In this document: positions 28,205-36,193 of the stretch, one piece after another | How positions within the stretch are numbered: the stretch's first letter is position 1 | Layout: each line of letters starts with the position of its first letter | NCBI RefSeq assembly: GCF_007559275.1 | Contig: NZ_VMHK01000005.1 | Span: forward strand, 1-64,000 | DNA length: 64,000 nucleotides | Source of the DNA: Bifidobacterium apousia | Lineage (GTDB): Bacteria; Actinomycetota; Actinomycetes; Actinomycetales; Bifidobacteriaceae | Reading direction: 5' to 3' | Program-made: the position numbers and the translations under genes | Notes under the pieces: model-generated | The model's input: only the letters and a program-made list of their open reading frames with translations | What the model was told of the DNA's origin: nothing | Database searches by the model: none

Positions 28205-29788
28205 CTATGTGTGCCTAGCGGAACGCAGTCGACCGGGGGTAGTGCCCACTGCCACGATGAGTACGGACAGGACCGATCCCGCCAGCACGCCCAGCAGTGC
28301 TGACTCCAGGTGCGGGGATCCGGCGAAGGCCAGGTTGGCGATCAAGAAAGACATGGTGAAGCCGATTCCACAGAGCTGGCAGAGGCCGATCATGTTCCCG
28401 GTCGTAGAGCCGGCAGGCCGCCGCAGCCCTAGATGACCTGCCAGGATCACCATGGTCAGGATTCCCAGGGGTTTGCCCAAGGCCAGTCCCAGCGTGGCGC
28501 CCCAAAAGACCCGGTCCGTCAGCAGTCCGGGTCCCAGCTGATCCAGGGAGATGGACAGCGAAAAGAAGGCGAAAAGGGGCAGGACCACCAGGGCGCTCAA
28601 AGGGGTCAGGAAGTGGTCCAGCCGTTCAGCCGGTGATAGCGTCGGGTTGCGGTTTGGCTCAATCTCAGTTGGTTCAAACCCAGCTGGTTTGGTATTGGCT
28701 TGACTGGTCACTGGTGGATGGGTCTCGGTCGGCTCGTTACCGGATGGTTTTGTATCGGTTGGCCTATGCTCGGTTGGCTCAGTTAAATTCGGCGCGGTAC
28801 TGGCCGAAGGCTCTTCCGCTTCTGTTGCTTCCGCTTCAGATGCCTTCGACCTGGCAACAGGGGTCAATAGGCCCATCGCCACTCCCGCCAGCACCGGGTG
28901 GATTCCAGCCTTGAAGAGGCTGTACCAGGCCAGCAGACCGCCTGCGAGAGCGCCCAACAAGCAGAGAAATACCAAGGGTCGCCAGAGGCGGGCGGAACGG
29001 CTCGCCGCTCGGACCAGCAAGGCCCAGACCACTAGGCCGACCAGGCAGACAAGCAGCCAGCTCGGTTGTCCCAAGCTGGAATAACCCAGGGCGATCAGCA
29101 GGACGCCGATCAGGTCGTCGAAGATGGCTAGGGTCATCAAAAAGGCCTGCAGGGCGGGCCCGGCCTTGGGCAGGAGCAGTTGCAGAGCCGCCAGGGAGAA
29201 GGCTACATCGGTGGCCGTTGGGACGGCCCAGCCACGCAAACTGGCTGGGGAGCCCAGGTTGAACAGGCAGTAGATCAGAATCGGAACAGCCACACCGCCC
29301 AAGGCGGCCAGCATGGGCAGCAGGACCTGCCTGTGGTCGCGCAGAGTGCCCGTGGCAGCCTCCTGGCGCAGGTCAAGGCCCATGGTCAGGAAGAATATGG
29401 TCAACAGCCCGTCCTGTATCCAATCCTTCAGGGACAGGCTCAGTCCACCGGGCAGGTCCAGAGGAATCCAAGCGGCAAGAGCGTTCAGCCCCGGCCCGGT
29501 CTCTGGCAGATTGGCCAGGATCAGCCCGGCCAGGGCGCAGACCATCATGAATAGCCCGGTGATCCGATCGTTTTCTGCCAATGAAGATAAGGTTGCGAAA
29601 AAATTTGAAAGATGGAGTCGATTGTGCTGGCCTCTGTCAGATTCGCCCTGCCCATGCTGTGGATTTGATGGTCGGGCATTTGATGGCTTGGAATTCTGCT
29701 GCGAATTCGAAAGTCGGGGGTCTGATGGTTCGGGGTCCTGACGACGTGGATTGATTTGAGATGTCGGGAATGTAGGCGTGGGCGGCAT
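28205..29788 (-). CDS. nhaA: Na+/H+ antiporter NhaA with low-complexity extensions
   Basis: 527 residues. Core motifs FFLTMGLDLRQE, AVPTATDVAFSLA, AIFDDLIGVLLIAL with the two transport Asp residues, and GIGFTMSFLIANLAF. NhaA exchanges protons for Na+/Li+ across the cytoplasmic membrane. Unusual additions: an N-terminal tail of about 65 residues rich in Pro/Ser/Asn/Gln, and a loop of about 80 residues rich in Glu, Thr, Pro (ASEAEATEAEEPSAS onward) before the C-terminal four segments. Typical NhaA is near 390 residues. ATG 29788 follows AGGAG; the longer frame to 29848 lacks such a site. Bile or alkali tolerance is a likely role (inference). Confidence 0.88.
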   Translation of the reverse strand: MPPTPTFPTSQINPRRQDPEPSDPRLSNSQQNSKPSNARPSNPQHGQGESDRGQHNRLHLSNFFATLSSLAENDRITGLFMMVCALAGLILANLPETGPGLNALAAWIPLDLPGGLSLSLKDWIQDGLLTIFFLTMGLDLRQEAATGTLRDHRQVLLPMLAALGGVAVPILIYCLFNLGSPASLRGWAVPTATDVAFSLAALQLLLPKAGPALQAFLMTLAIFDDLIGVLLIALGYSSLGQPSWLLVCLVGLVVWALLVRAASRSARLWRPLVFLCLLGALAGGLLAWYSLFKAGIHPVLAGVAMGLLTPVARSKASEAEATEAEEPSASTAPNLTEPTEHRPTDTKPSGNEPTETHPPVTSQANTKPAGFEPTEIEPNRNPTLSPAERLDHFLTPLSALVVLPLFAFFSLSISLDQLGPGLLTDRVFWGATLGLALGKPLGILTMVILAGHLGLRRPAGSTTGNMIGLCQLCGIGFTMSFLIANLAFAGSPHLESALLGVLAGSVLSVLIVAVGTTPGRLRSARHT

Positions 29789-29900
29789 GATGCTCCTGGT
29801 CGGGCGGATAGGGTTCGGTCTTCCATGGCCGACCAGTCTTCCCGGCATGAGGCGGCGCCCGGCCGTCTCCCAAATGTCAATTCTATCTTGTTCAAAGAGT

Positions 29901-29946
29901 TATGCCAGCGGCCCCGCACCTTTTACGATGCAGGGCCGCTGGCATA
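29901..29946. terminator. Strong hairpin between nhaA and dps
   Basis: Arms TATGCCAGCGGCCC (29901-29914) and GGGCCGCTGGCATA (29933-29946) pair perfectly. It lies 41 bases beyond the dps stop codon on the minus strand and upstream of nhaA, so it should end the dps transcript. Confidence 0.75.
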
Positions 29947-29987
29947 TCGCTTATCGGAGCTGTGACGAGCTCTCAGAATTCAGCAAC

Positions 29988-30467
29988 TCAGAACAGGTGG
30001 CTGCGCATGAACCACTGGAAGTGCTCCAGCTCCTGCACGTGGTCCTGCAGAATGTTGGAGCTGACGATGTCCAGGTCGTCCAGCTCCTTGATGGCCTCGC
30101 GGTCGCGCTTGATGAAGGTGGTGTAGTAGGTGTCCAGGGCCTTCAGGTAGTCCAGGGCATCCTGGCGCCCGGTCATGGTGATGCCATCCCAGTCGCGGTT
30201 CTTCATGATGTCGTCGGGCCGGCCGGCGGGGGAGCCGCCCAGGGTGGCGATGCGCTCGGCGGTCTCGTCGGCCATGTTCAGCACCGAATCGACCTCGGGG
30301 TCCATCATCTCATGAATGCCGATGAATTCCTTGCCCTTCATGTTCCAATGGGCGTGCTTGAGGATCAGGGCAGTCTCCTGTTCCTGGCTCAGACGGCTCT
30401 GCAGGATGGCGATGACCTTTTCGCTGGTCGCTTCGTCGAGTCCCGGTACGGTAAAGTTCAATGCCAT
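29988..30467 (-). CDS. dps: Dps-family ferritin-like DNA-protection protein
   Basis: 159 residues, the usual Dps length. Ferroxidase motif with KHAHWNMKGKEFIGIHEMMD and later ADETAERIATLGG carries the conserved His, His, Asp and Glu ligands shared between subunits. The protein forms a dodecamer that oxidises iron with peroxide and shields DNA. The N-terminus is short and not Lys-rich, so DNA binding may be weak. AAGGAG six bases before ATG. A peroxide-defence pair lies about 2 kb away. Confidence 0.92.
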   Translation of the reverse strand: MALNFTVPGLDEATSEKVIAILQSRLSQEQETALILKHAHWNMKGKEFIGIHEMMDPEVDSVLNMADETAERIATLGGSPAGRPDDIMKNRDWDGITMTGRQDALDYLKALDTYYTTFIKRDREAIKELDDLDIVSSNILQDHVQELEHFQWFMRSHLF

Positions 30468-30728
30468 AATCGCTCCTTAAATGTGAAATTATGCCTGCGG
30501 TCGGGTCGGCCCGACCTTGTATCTCCAGACTAGAGGAAAACGCAAGGAAACGCTTGGATTTTGCGGGAATCAACCAGTGAAATCATTCACGGACCATCGG
30601 CTACGCTGATAGTCATTTTTTCTTGACTGGCGTGGGACGGTCCCCGGCTGACTGCCAGCTGGGATTCAGCTAGACGACAGCTGGGCTCTGGTCGTAGCGT
30701 CGTCTCGGTCAGATTAGACCCGGTCGGG

Positions 30729-32114
30729 TTATCCTCGGTCTGCTCCCGCTATGGAATTCGACCTGTCTTCATCTTTCCCGTCTTCGCTGGCTTCGCCATC
30801 ATCGCTAGCCTGGTCCTCGGCTTGCTGCCGCCGCCTGACCTCGATGGTCTCGATGCGCCGACCGTCCACCTTGGTCACCACCATGTCATACCCGTCGTCG
30901 GAGTGGATCACGTCGCCCACCTGCCCCATGCGTCCGGTCTGGGCCAGGAAGTAGCCGGCCAGGGTCTCGTAGGGGCCGTCCTCCAGCTCGATCCCGGTCA
31001 GGTCGGCGAAGTCCTCGATGGTCATGCCGCCGTCGACCGTGGCAACCCCGTTGACGAAGGCGGTCGCCTGGGGATGGGCCGGGTTCTGCTCCTCGGGCAG
31101 GTCGTACTCGTCACGGATGTCGCCCACCAGCTCCTCGGTCATGTCCTCCAGGGTGACGATGCCGTCGGTGCCCCCGTACTCGTCGATGACCACGGCCAGG
31201 TGGATGCCCTTCTTGCGCAGCTTCTCCAGGCTGGGCAGGAGCTTGGAGGTGCCGGGCAGGGCGATGCCGGGCCTGGTCACGTCGGCTACGGTCTTGGCAT
31301 GGGGATTGCGCACATCCATCAGGTCGCGCACATGGACGAAGCCCAGCACGTCGTCGAAGTCGCGTCCGGTCACCGGGTAGCGCGAGTAGGGCTCGTCGTG
31401 CACGAATTCGACCGCCTCCTGCAGCGGCATGTCCCCGGCGATGAAGACCACGTCGGCCCTGGGACGCATGACCTCGGCCACGCTGGTCTCGGAGGCGTCG
31501 AAGACGTCGCCCAGGATCATCCGCTCGTCCTTGCTCAGGTTGGTGTTGGAGGAGACCAGCATCCTCAGCTCGTCGTCGCTGACCTCGGTGTCGGTCTGCT
31601 GGGGGTCGAAGCCCAGGATGCGCACGATGAGGTTGGTGTTCTTGCCGATCAGCCAGATCAGCGGCCTGCACAGGGTGGTGAACACGTCGATGGCTGGAAC
31701 GACGGCCCGGGCGATGGCCTCGGTGCGCTGCATGGCGATCCGCTTGGGCACCAGCTCGGAGATGACGATGGAGCAGTAGGAGATGATCAGAGTCAGAATC
31801 ACCGTGGTCAGGGTGCCGGCCAGACCCTCGTGCACCCCCCACCCGGTCAGGACGGGCACCACGTAGGGGGCGATGGATGACGCGCCGAAGGAGGCCGAGA
31901 GGAAGCCGGTCAGCGTCACGCCGATCTGCACGGCGGAAAGAAAGGTGTTGGGGTCACGGGCGATGCGGGCCACCCGGGCGCCGCGCGCGTCCTGCTGCTC
32001 CATTTGCTCCAGCTGCGAGCCTCGCAGGGAGACCAGCGCCAGCTCAGTCCCCGAGAAGACGGAACCGAGCAGGAGGAAGAAGAGAATGAGCAGGATGTTC
32101 AGCCATAATGCCAT
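30729..32114 (-). CDS. CorC/HlyC family membrane protein (CNNM-CBS)
   Basis: About 461 residues from ATG 32114 (MALWLNILLILFFLLLG). CNNM domain with four hydrophobic segments (to about 190), a CBS pair (about 210-335, AEVMRPRADVVFIAGD, VVIDEYGGTDGIVTLEDMTE), and a CorC_HlyC C-terminal domain (ATVDGGMTIEDFADLTG), ending in an acidic Ser/Asp/Glu tail. The family is linked to Mg2+ or Co2+ export; the hemolysin name is historical. Upstream in-frame ATG codons exist (32144, 32216), but hydrophobic segment 1 begins right after 32114. Divergent from ahpC. Confidence 0.85.
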   Translation of the reverse strand: MALWLNILLILFFLLLGSVFSGTELALVSLRGSQLEQMEQQDARGARVARIARDPNTFLSAVQIGVTLTGFLSASFGASSIAPYVVPVLTGWGVHEGLAGTLTTVILTLIISYCSIVISELVPKRIAMQRTEAIARAVVPAIDVFTTLCRPLIWLIGKNTNLIVRILGFDPQQTDTEVSDDELRMLVSSNTNLSKDERMILGDVFDASETSVAEVMRPRADVVFIAGDMPLQEAVEFVHDEPYSRYPVTGRDFDDVLGFVHVRDLMDVRNPHAKTVADVTRPGIALPGTSKLLPSLEKLRKKGIHLAVVIDEYGGTDGIVTLEDMTEELVGDIRDEYDLPEEQNPAHPQATAFVNGVATVDGGMTIEDFADLTGIELEDGPYETLAGYFLAQTGRMGQVGDVIHSDDGYDMVVTKVDGRRIETIEVRRRQQAEDQASDDGEASEDGKDEDRSNSIAGADRG

Positions 32115-32270
32115 GCCTTCAATGCTAGGGTATGGACGCCCCATGTGCCCTATGTCACACCCCAGCGGTGAACCTCCGTCTTCCCCATACAGCGCTTCCT
32201 GACTAGCATGAAACACGGAAGCAGGTTCGGCTTCAAGCCGGCATTCCCAACGCTCCCGAAAGGATTTTTC
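32115..32270. promoter_or_regulatory. Divergent promoter region, corC-like gene and ahpC
   Basis: A 156-bp region between oppositely oriented genes. AAAGGA precedes ahpC. No recognised regulator site (for example an OxyR or PerR box) stands out. Confidence 0.4.
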
Positions 32271-32834
32271 ATGTCACAGCTTCAGCACGAATTGACTGAG
32301 TTCACCACGCAGGCGTACCAGGACAACAAGACCTTCTCGGTCTCCAAGAAGGATCTGCTGGGCCACTGGTCCCTGCTCTTCTTCTACCCTGCGGACTTCA
32401 GCTTCGTCTGCCCCACCGAGCTGGAGGATCTGGCCAGCAAGTACGAGGACTTCAAGAAGATCGGCTGCGAGATCTACTCCGTCTCCTGCGACACCGAGTT
32501 CGTCCACAAGGCCTGGCACGAGGCCAACGAGAAGATCGCCAAGGTCCAGTACCCCATGCTGGCCGATCCGACCGCAACCCTGGCCAAGGACCTGCAGACC
32601 TACAACGAGGCCGAGGGCAAGGCCGAGCGTGGCGACTTCATTCTGACCCCTGAGGGCAAGGTCGTGGCCTACGAGGTCATCTCCTCCAACGTGGGCCGCA
32701 ACGCCGACGAGCTGCTGCGCCGCGTCCAGGCCTCCCAGTTCGTCTACGAGCACGGCGATCAGGTCTGCCCTGCCAAGTGGGAGCCCGGCGAGGACACCAT
32801 CGAGCCCAGCCTGGATCTGGTCGGTCAGCTCTGA
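32271..32834 (+). CDS. ahpC: Alkyl hydroperoxide reductase subunit C (2-Cys peroxiredoxin)
   Basis: 187 residues. Peroxidatic Cys47 in ADFSFVCPTELEDL and resolving Cys166 in GDQVCPAKW; length and the C-terminal arm fit AhpC. It reduces H2O2 and organic peroxides and is re-reduced by an AhpF-type flavoenzyme, here the next gene 121 bp downstream. AAAGGA six bases before ATG. The open frame extends upstream but the family N-terminus begins at MSQLQHEL. Confidence 0.95.
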   Translation: MSQLQHELTEFTTQAYQDNKTFSVSKKDLLGHWSLLFFYPADFSFVCPTELEDLASKYEDFKKIGCEIYSVSCDTEFVHKAWHEANEKIAKVQYPMLADPTATLAKDLQTYNEAEGKAERGDFILTPEGKVVAYEVISSNVGRNADELLRRVQASQFVYEHGDQVCPAKWEPGEDTIEPSLDLVGQL

Positions 32835-32955
32835 TCCGCAGCTGCCAACATCGGGAACTCGCCGATCGGAAGCGACCAGGGCGGGTTCCCTTTTCTGTAT
32901 TCACGACCAGCATCCAACACCAGCACATCCGTGCATTCCTTCGGAAGAGGCATTC

Positions 32956-34707
32956 ATGACGGAAGACAAGAATCTTTATGACGTGGTCGTCATCGGCGGC
33001 GGCCCTGCAGGCCTGAGCGCAGGACTCTACCTGGCACGGGCGCGGTACCGCACCCTGATCCTGGAGAAGGACGACTTCGGCGGCCAGATCACCATCACGG
33101 CCGACGTGGTCAACTACCCGGGCGTGGCCAGCACCGACGGCCGCAAGCTGACCGAGACCATGCGCCAGCAGGCCCAGAACTTCGGAGCCGAGTTCATGAG
33201 CGCCGAGGCCACCGGCATCGAGGCCCAGGGCGACATCAAGGTGGTCCACACCTCCCGGGGCGACCTGCGCACCTTCGGCATCCTGATCGCCACCGGCGCC
33301 AGCCCCCGCAAGATCGGCTTCCAGGGGGAGCAGGAGTACGCGGGCCGCGGTGTGGCCTACTGCGCCACCTGCGATGGCGAGTTCTTCACCGGGCGTGAGG
33401 TTCTGGTGGTCGGCGGCGGGTTCGCGGCAGCCGAGGAGTCGGTCTTCCTGACCAAGTACGCCACCAAGGTGACCCTGCTGGTGCGCGAGGAGGACTTCAC
33501 CTGCGACGCCGCCGTGGCTGACGAGGCCCGGAACAACGACAAGATCGAAATCCATTACTCCACCGAGCTCAAGGGGGTCTCCGCTGGCCCCGGCGGGCTG
33601 GTCGAGGCCTCCATCCTGGACCGCAAGAGCGGACAGACCACCACTTGGAAGCCCCAGGACGGCGGCACCTTCGGCGTCTTCGTCTTCGCCGGCTATGTGC
33701 CCCAGACCGGCATGCTCAAGGGCGTGGTGGATCTGGACGACCACGGCTATGTGCTGACCCACGGCTACCTGGAGACCTCGGTGCCCGGCATCTACGCCGC
33801 CGGGGATCTGCGGGTCAAGAACCTGCGCCAGGTCATCACAGCCACCGCCGATGGTGCTGTGGCCGCCGTGGAGCTGGAGCGCTACGCCTCCAATATGTCG
33901 GACAAGACCGGCCTGGTGCCGCCGCGGCCCGAGGATTCCCCCTACGCCCGCTCCGAGCGGCAGGCCGAGAACTCCGCCCTGGCCTCGGGCACCTCGCCCG
34001 CGCCTGTGGCCCAGGAGCACGACCAGGCCCCGGCCAAGACCTCCGGCTTCTTCGGGCCGGACATCCGCAAGCAGCTGGACATGGTCTTCGGCAAGATGAC
34101 CGGAAAGCTGGAGCTGGCCCTGGACCTGGACGGCAGCCAGGTCTCCAAGGAGCTGGAGGCCTTCGTGGACGAGCTGGTCGGGCTCTCCGACGGCAAGCTG
34201 ACCTCCAGGGTCGACTCCCGCACGGACGAGGACGGCAAGGACTATGATCCCGCCGGTGACCTGCCCGATGCCCGCCCCAGCGTGCGCATCTGCCGCGTGG
34301 ACGACCAGGGTGTCTCCCAGCCGACCGGTCTGGCCTTCCATGGCGTGCCCAGCGGCCACGAGTTCAACTCCTTCGTCCTGGCCCTCTACAATGCGGCGGG
34401 CCCCGGGCAGCAGGTGGATCAGCCCACCTCGGACCGGATCGACGCCATCAAGGACCAGGTGGACGTGATGATGCTGGTCTCCCTGACCTGCACCATGTGT
34501 CCGACCACGGTCCTGTCCGCACAGCGGGTGGCGGCCCAGAACGGCAAGGTGCGCGCCGAGGCCTACGACCTGGCCCACTTCCCCGAGCTCAAGGACCAGT
34601 ACCAGGTCATGAGCGTCCCCTGCATCGTGATCCGCAAGGACGGCCAGGAGACCGTGGAGTTCGGCAAGAAGTCCGTTCCCGAAATGCTGGATCTGATCGG
34701 GGCCTGA
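32956..34707 (+). CDS. AhpF-like flavoprotein disulfide reductase with C-terminal dithiol domain
   Basis: 583 residues. Residues 1-310 are a thioredoxin-reductase core: FAD motif GGGPAGLSAGLYLARA, redox motif CATC (136-139), NAD(P) motif VVGGGFAAAEES, and the second FAD motif GIYAAGDLR. A polar linker (about 315-360) leads to a domain of about 220 residues resembling the AhpF N-terminal tandem thioredoxin fold, with CTMC (512-515) in SLTCTMCPTTVLSAQRV and a cis-Pro segment VMSVPCIVI. Classical AhpF has this domain at the N-terminus, so the order is reversed. It should pass electrons from NAD(P)H to AhpC. GAAGAGG lies before ATG. Confidence 0.9.
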   Translation: MTEDKNLYDVVVIGGGPAGLSAGLYLARARYRTLILEKDDFGGQITITADVVNYPGVASTDGRKLTETMRQQAQNFGAEFMSAEATGIEAQGDIKVVHTSRGDLRTFGILIATGASPRKIGFQGEQEYAGRGVAYCATCDGEFFTGREVLVVGGGFAAAEESVFLTKYATKVTLLVREEDFTCDAAVADEARNNDKIEIHYSTELKGVSAGPGGLVEASILDRKSGQTTTWKPQDGGTFGVFVFAGYVPQTGMLKGVVDLDDHGYVLTHGYLETSVPGIYAAGDLRVKNLRQVITATADGAVAAVELERYASNMSDKTGLVPPRPEDSPYARSERQAENSALASGTSPAPVAQEHDQAPAKTSGFFGPDIRKQLDMVFGKMTGKLELALDLDGSQVSKELEAFVDELVGLSDGKLTSRVDSRTDEDGKDYDPAGDLPDARPSVRICRVDDQGVSQPTGLAFHGVPSGHEFNSFVLALYNAAGPGQQVDQPTSDRIDAIKDQVDVMMLVSLTCTMCPTTVLSAQRVAAQNGKVRAEAYDLAHFPELKDQYQVMSVPCIVIRKDGQETVEFGKKSVPEMLDLIGA

Positions 34708-34735
34708 CCCTGAGTCCGACCCTGAATAGAGTCTG

Positions 34736-34785
34736 AAAAGGCGCTGGTGTCACTGCCTTTGTGGCGATGACACCAACGCCTTTTT
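34736..34785 (+). terminator. Terminator of the ahpC operon
   Basis: AAAAGGCG-C-TGGTGTCA (34736-34752) pairs with TGACACCA-A-CGCCTTTT (34768-34784), one internal mismatch, followed by Ts. A textbook factor-independent terminator after the flavoprotein gene; it may also serve the convergent lacI-type gene. Confidence 0.9.
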
Positions 34786-34854
34786 GATGTGTGCCGCTGG
34801 TCTGCATTGATGAAAATCGATGGATATTATCTACGGTTTGCGCCATGCGTTCTA

Positions 34855-35868
34855 TCAGCAGCCGCAGGAGTGACGGATGACCAGATCCGCCTTGATGATC
34901 TGCACGTCGGGGACCTGGTCCGGCTCCAAGGCGGCATTGATGGCGCAGGAGGCGATTTTCGCAGTGTCCTGCTGCATGGTGGTCAGCTGAGGCCAGGTGT
35001 AGAGGGAGTCGACGGTGCCGTCGAAGGAGACAATGGCCACATCCTCGGGAATGCGCAGCCCGCGCTCATGCAGGGCTCGAAGAGCGCCCATGGCCTCCAT
35101 GTCGGAACCGGCGAAAATGGCCTGGGGAGGCTTGCCGCTGTCGATCAGGTCCAAGGTGGCGCGATAGCCGCCCTCGCGTGTGAAGAAGGCCTGGCGGATC
35201 CTGCCGGCGGGCAGGTTGGCGTTCTGGTGGGCCGCGTACCAGCCCTGGATGCGGGCGTCGCCCCGGTTATCGGGGGAGCCGCCAAAGAGCATGTCAACAC
35301 TGCAGTGCCGGTGCTCGATCAGGTGCTGGGTGGCGGTCAGGCCAGAGTGGAAGAAATCGGTCGACACGCTCTTGGCGTTGGCCACCCGGTGAGGCTGGTC
35401 CATGAAGACGAAGCGGCTCTCTTCAAGATGAGCCATGCTCAGCTGTGTGTAGCTGCGCGAGGATGAGAGGAAAATGGCGTCAACATTGCGCTCCAACAGC
35501 TGCCTGATGGACTGCTCCTCCAATTCGGGGTCGCTGCGCACGTTCATGAAGAGGACCGAGTACCCCCGCCGCATGGCCACCGTCTGCAGCTCGTCGTAGA
35601 TGCCGGCGCTGAAGGGGTTGGACGAATCCGGCACGATGACGCCCAGCATCTTGGAATACCCGGTGCGCAGGGCACGCGCCGTGGGGTTGGGGTGGTAGTT
35701 CAGCAGCTTCGCCGCCTCGCGCACCCGCTTGGATGTGTCCGGGGCCACTGCCCTGGGCCCGTTGTTGAAGACGTAGCTGACCACCGCCGTGGAGACGTTG
35801 GCCAGCTTGGCCACATCCGTGCGTGTGGCCCTTCTGCGTTGTCGGAGTTTCTTATTGTTTGCAGCCAT
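34855..35868 (-). CDS. LacI-family transcriptional regulator
   Basis: 337 residues. N-terminal helix-turn-helix TRTDVAKLANVSTAVVSYVF (about 16-35) with hinge YHPNPTARALRTG, then a periplasmic-binding-protein-like sensor domain (about 72-337) with the family patterns LGVIVPDSSNPFSAGI, GSDMEAMGALRAL and VSFDG. Divergent from a sugar importer and two alpha-galactosidase-type genes, it most likely represses them and is relieved by an alpha-galactoside or galactose (inference). A ten-base sequence shared with the importer promoter lies over its own promoter, suggesting self-control. ATG 35868; ribosome binding site weak. Confidence 0.9.
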   Translation of the reverse strand: MAANNKKLRQRRRATRTDVAKLANVSTAVVSYVFNNGPRAVAPDTSKRVREAAKLLNYHPNPTARALRTGYSKMLGVIVPDSSNPFSAGIYDELQTVAMRRGYSVLFMNVRSDPELEEQSIRQLLERNVDAIFLSSSRSYTQLSMAHLEESRFVFMDQPHRVANAKSVSTDFFHSGLTATQHLIEHRHCSVDMLFGGSPDNRGDARIQGWYAAHQNANLPAGRIRQAFFTREGGYRATLDLIDSGKPPQAIFAGSDMEAMGALRALHERGLRIPEDVAIVSFDGTVDSLYTWPQLTTMQQDTAKIASCAINAALEPDQVPDVQIIKADLVIRHSCGC

Positions 35869-35926
35869 CAGAGCTCGATCCCATCTGCCTATTCACCAGT
35901 CTCAATTCATGCTACCCGGAATATAG

Positions 35927-35954
35927 AATCTACTCGAATTGATATTGTTTTCAA
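35927..35954 (-). promoter_or_regulatory. Promoter of the lacI-type gene with operator half
   Basis: On the minus strand TTGAAA (35949-35954), 16 bases, then TAGATT (35927-35932) resembles -35/-10 boxes. The sequence AATCTACTCG (35927-35936, plus strand) is shared with the importer operator 178 bp away, about 17 helical turns, so looping between the two is possible. Confidence 0.5.
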
Positions 35955-36094
35955 ACTCCGTTCTATACCGCCATTGACCTGTCCGCATATGCCTGGCTAT
36001 AGCCGGAAAATCAAGGGAAATGGCACCAAATTTTCAACCGTTGCGAAAGCCCTTGTCTTCAAAAGCAGCTGTTCAGGCAATCGGCGTCAGATAT

Positions 36095-36122
36095 TTGACA
36101 GATAAATCTACTCGTGTATATT
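36095..36122 (+). promoter_or_regulatory. Importer promoter with LacI-type operator
   Basis: TTGACA at 36095-36100 and TATATT at 36117-36122 (spacer 16) form a good promoter. The 18-bp near-palindrome AATCTACTCGTGTATATT (36105-36122, centre CG) covers the spacer and -10, the usual LacI-family operator form. Bound repressor would block polymerase. The rest of 35869-36193 has no gene. Confidence 0.65.
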
Positions 36123-36193
36123 AAGAAACACGAATGAGTTCCTGTTTGCATGGAACGTGTTCGGCAACGAAGCAACCTACGAAGGAGTGGTTG

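Noticed and set aside
32677-34578. Minus-strand open frame of 633 codons
   Set aside because: Antisense of the AhpF-like gene; no recognisable motifs.
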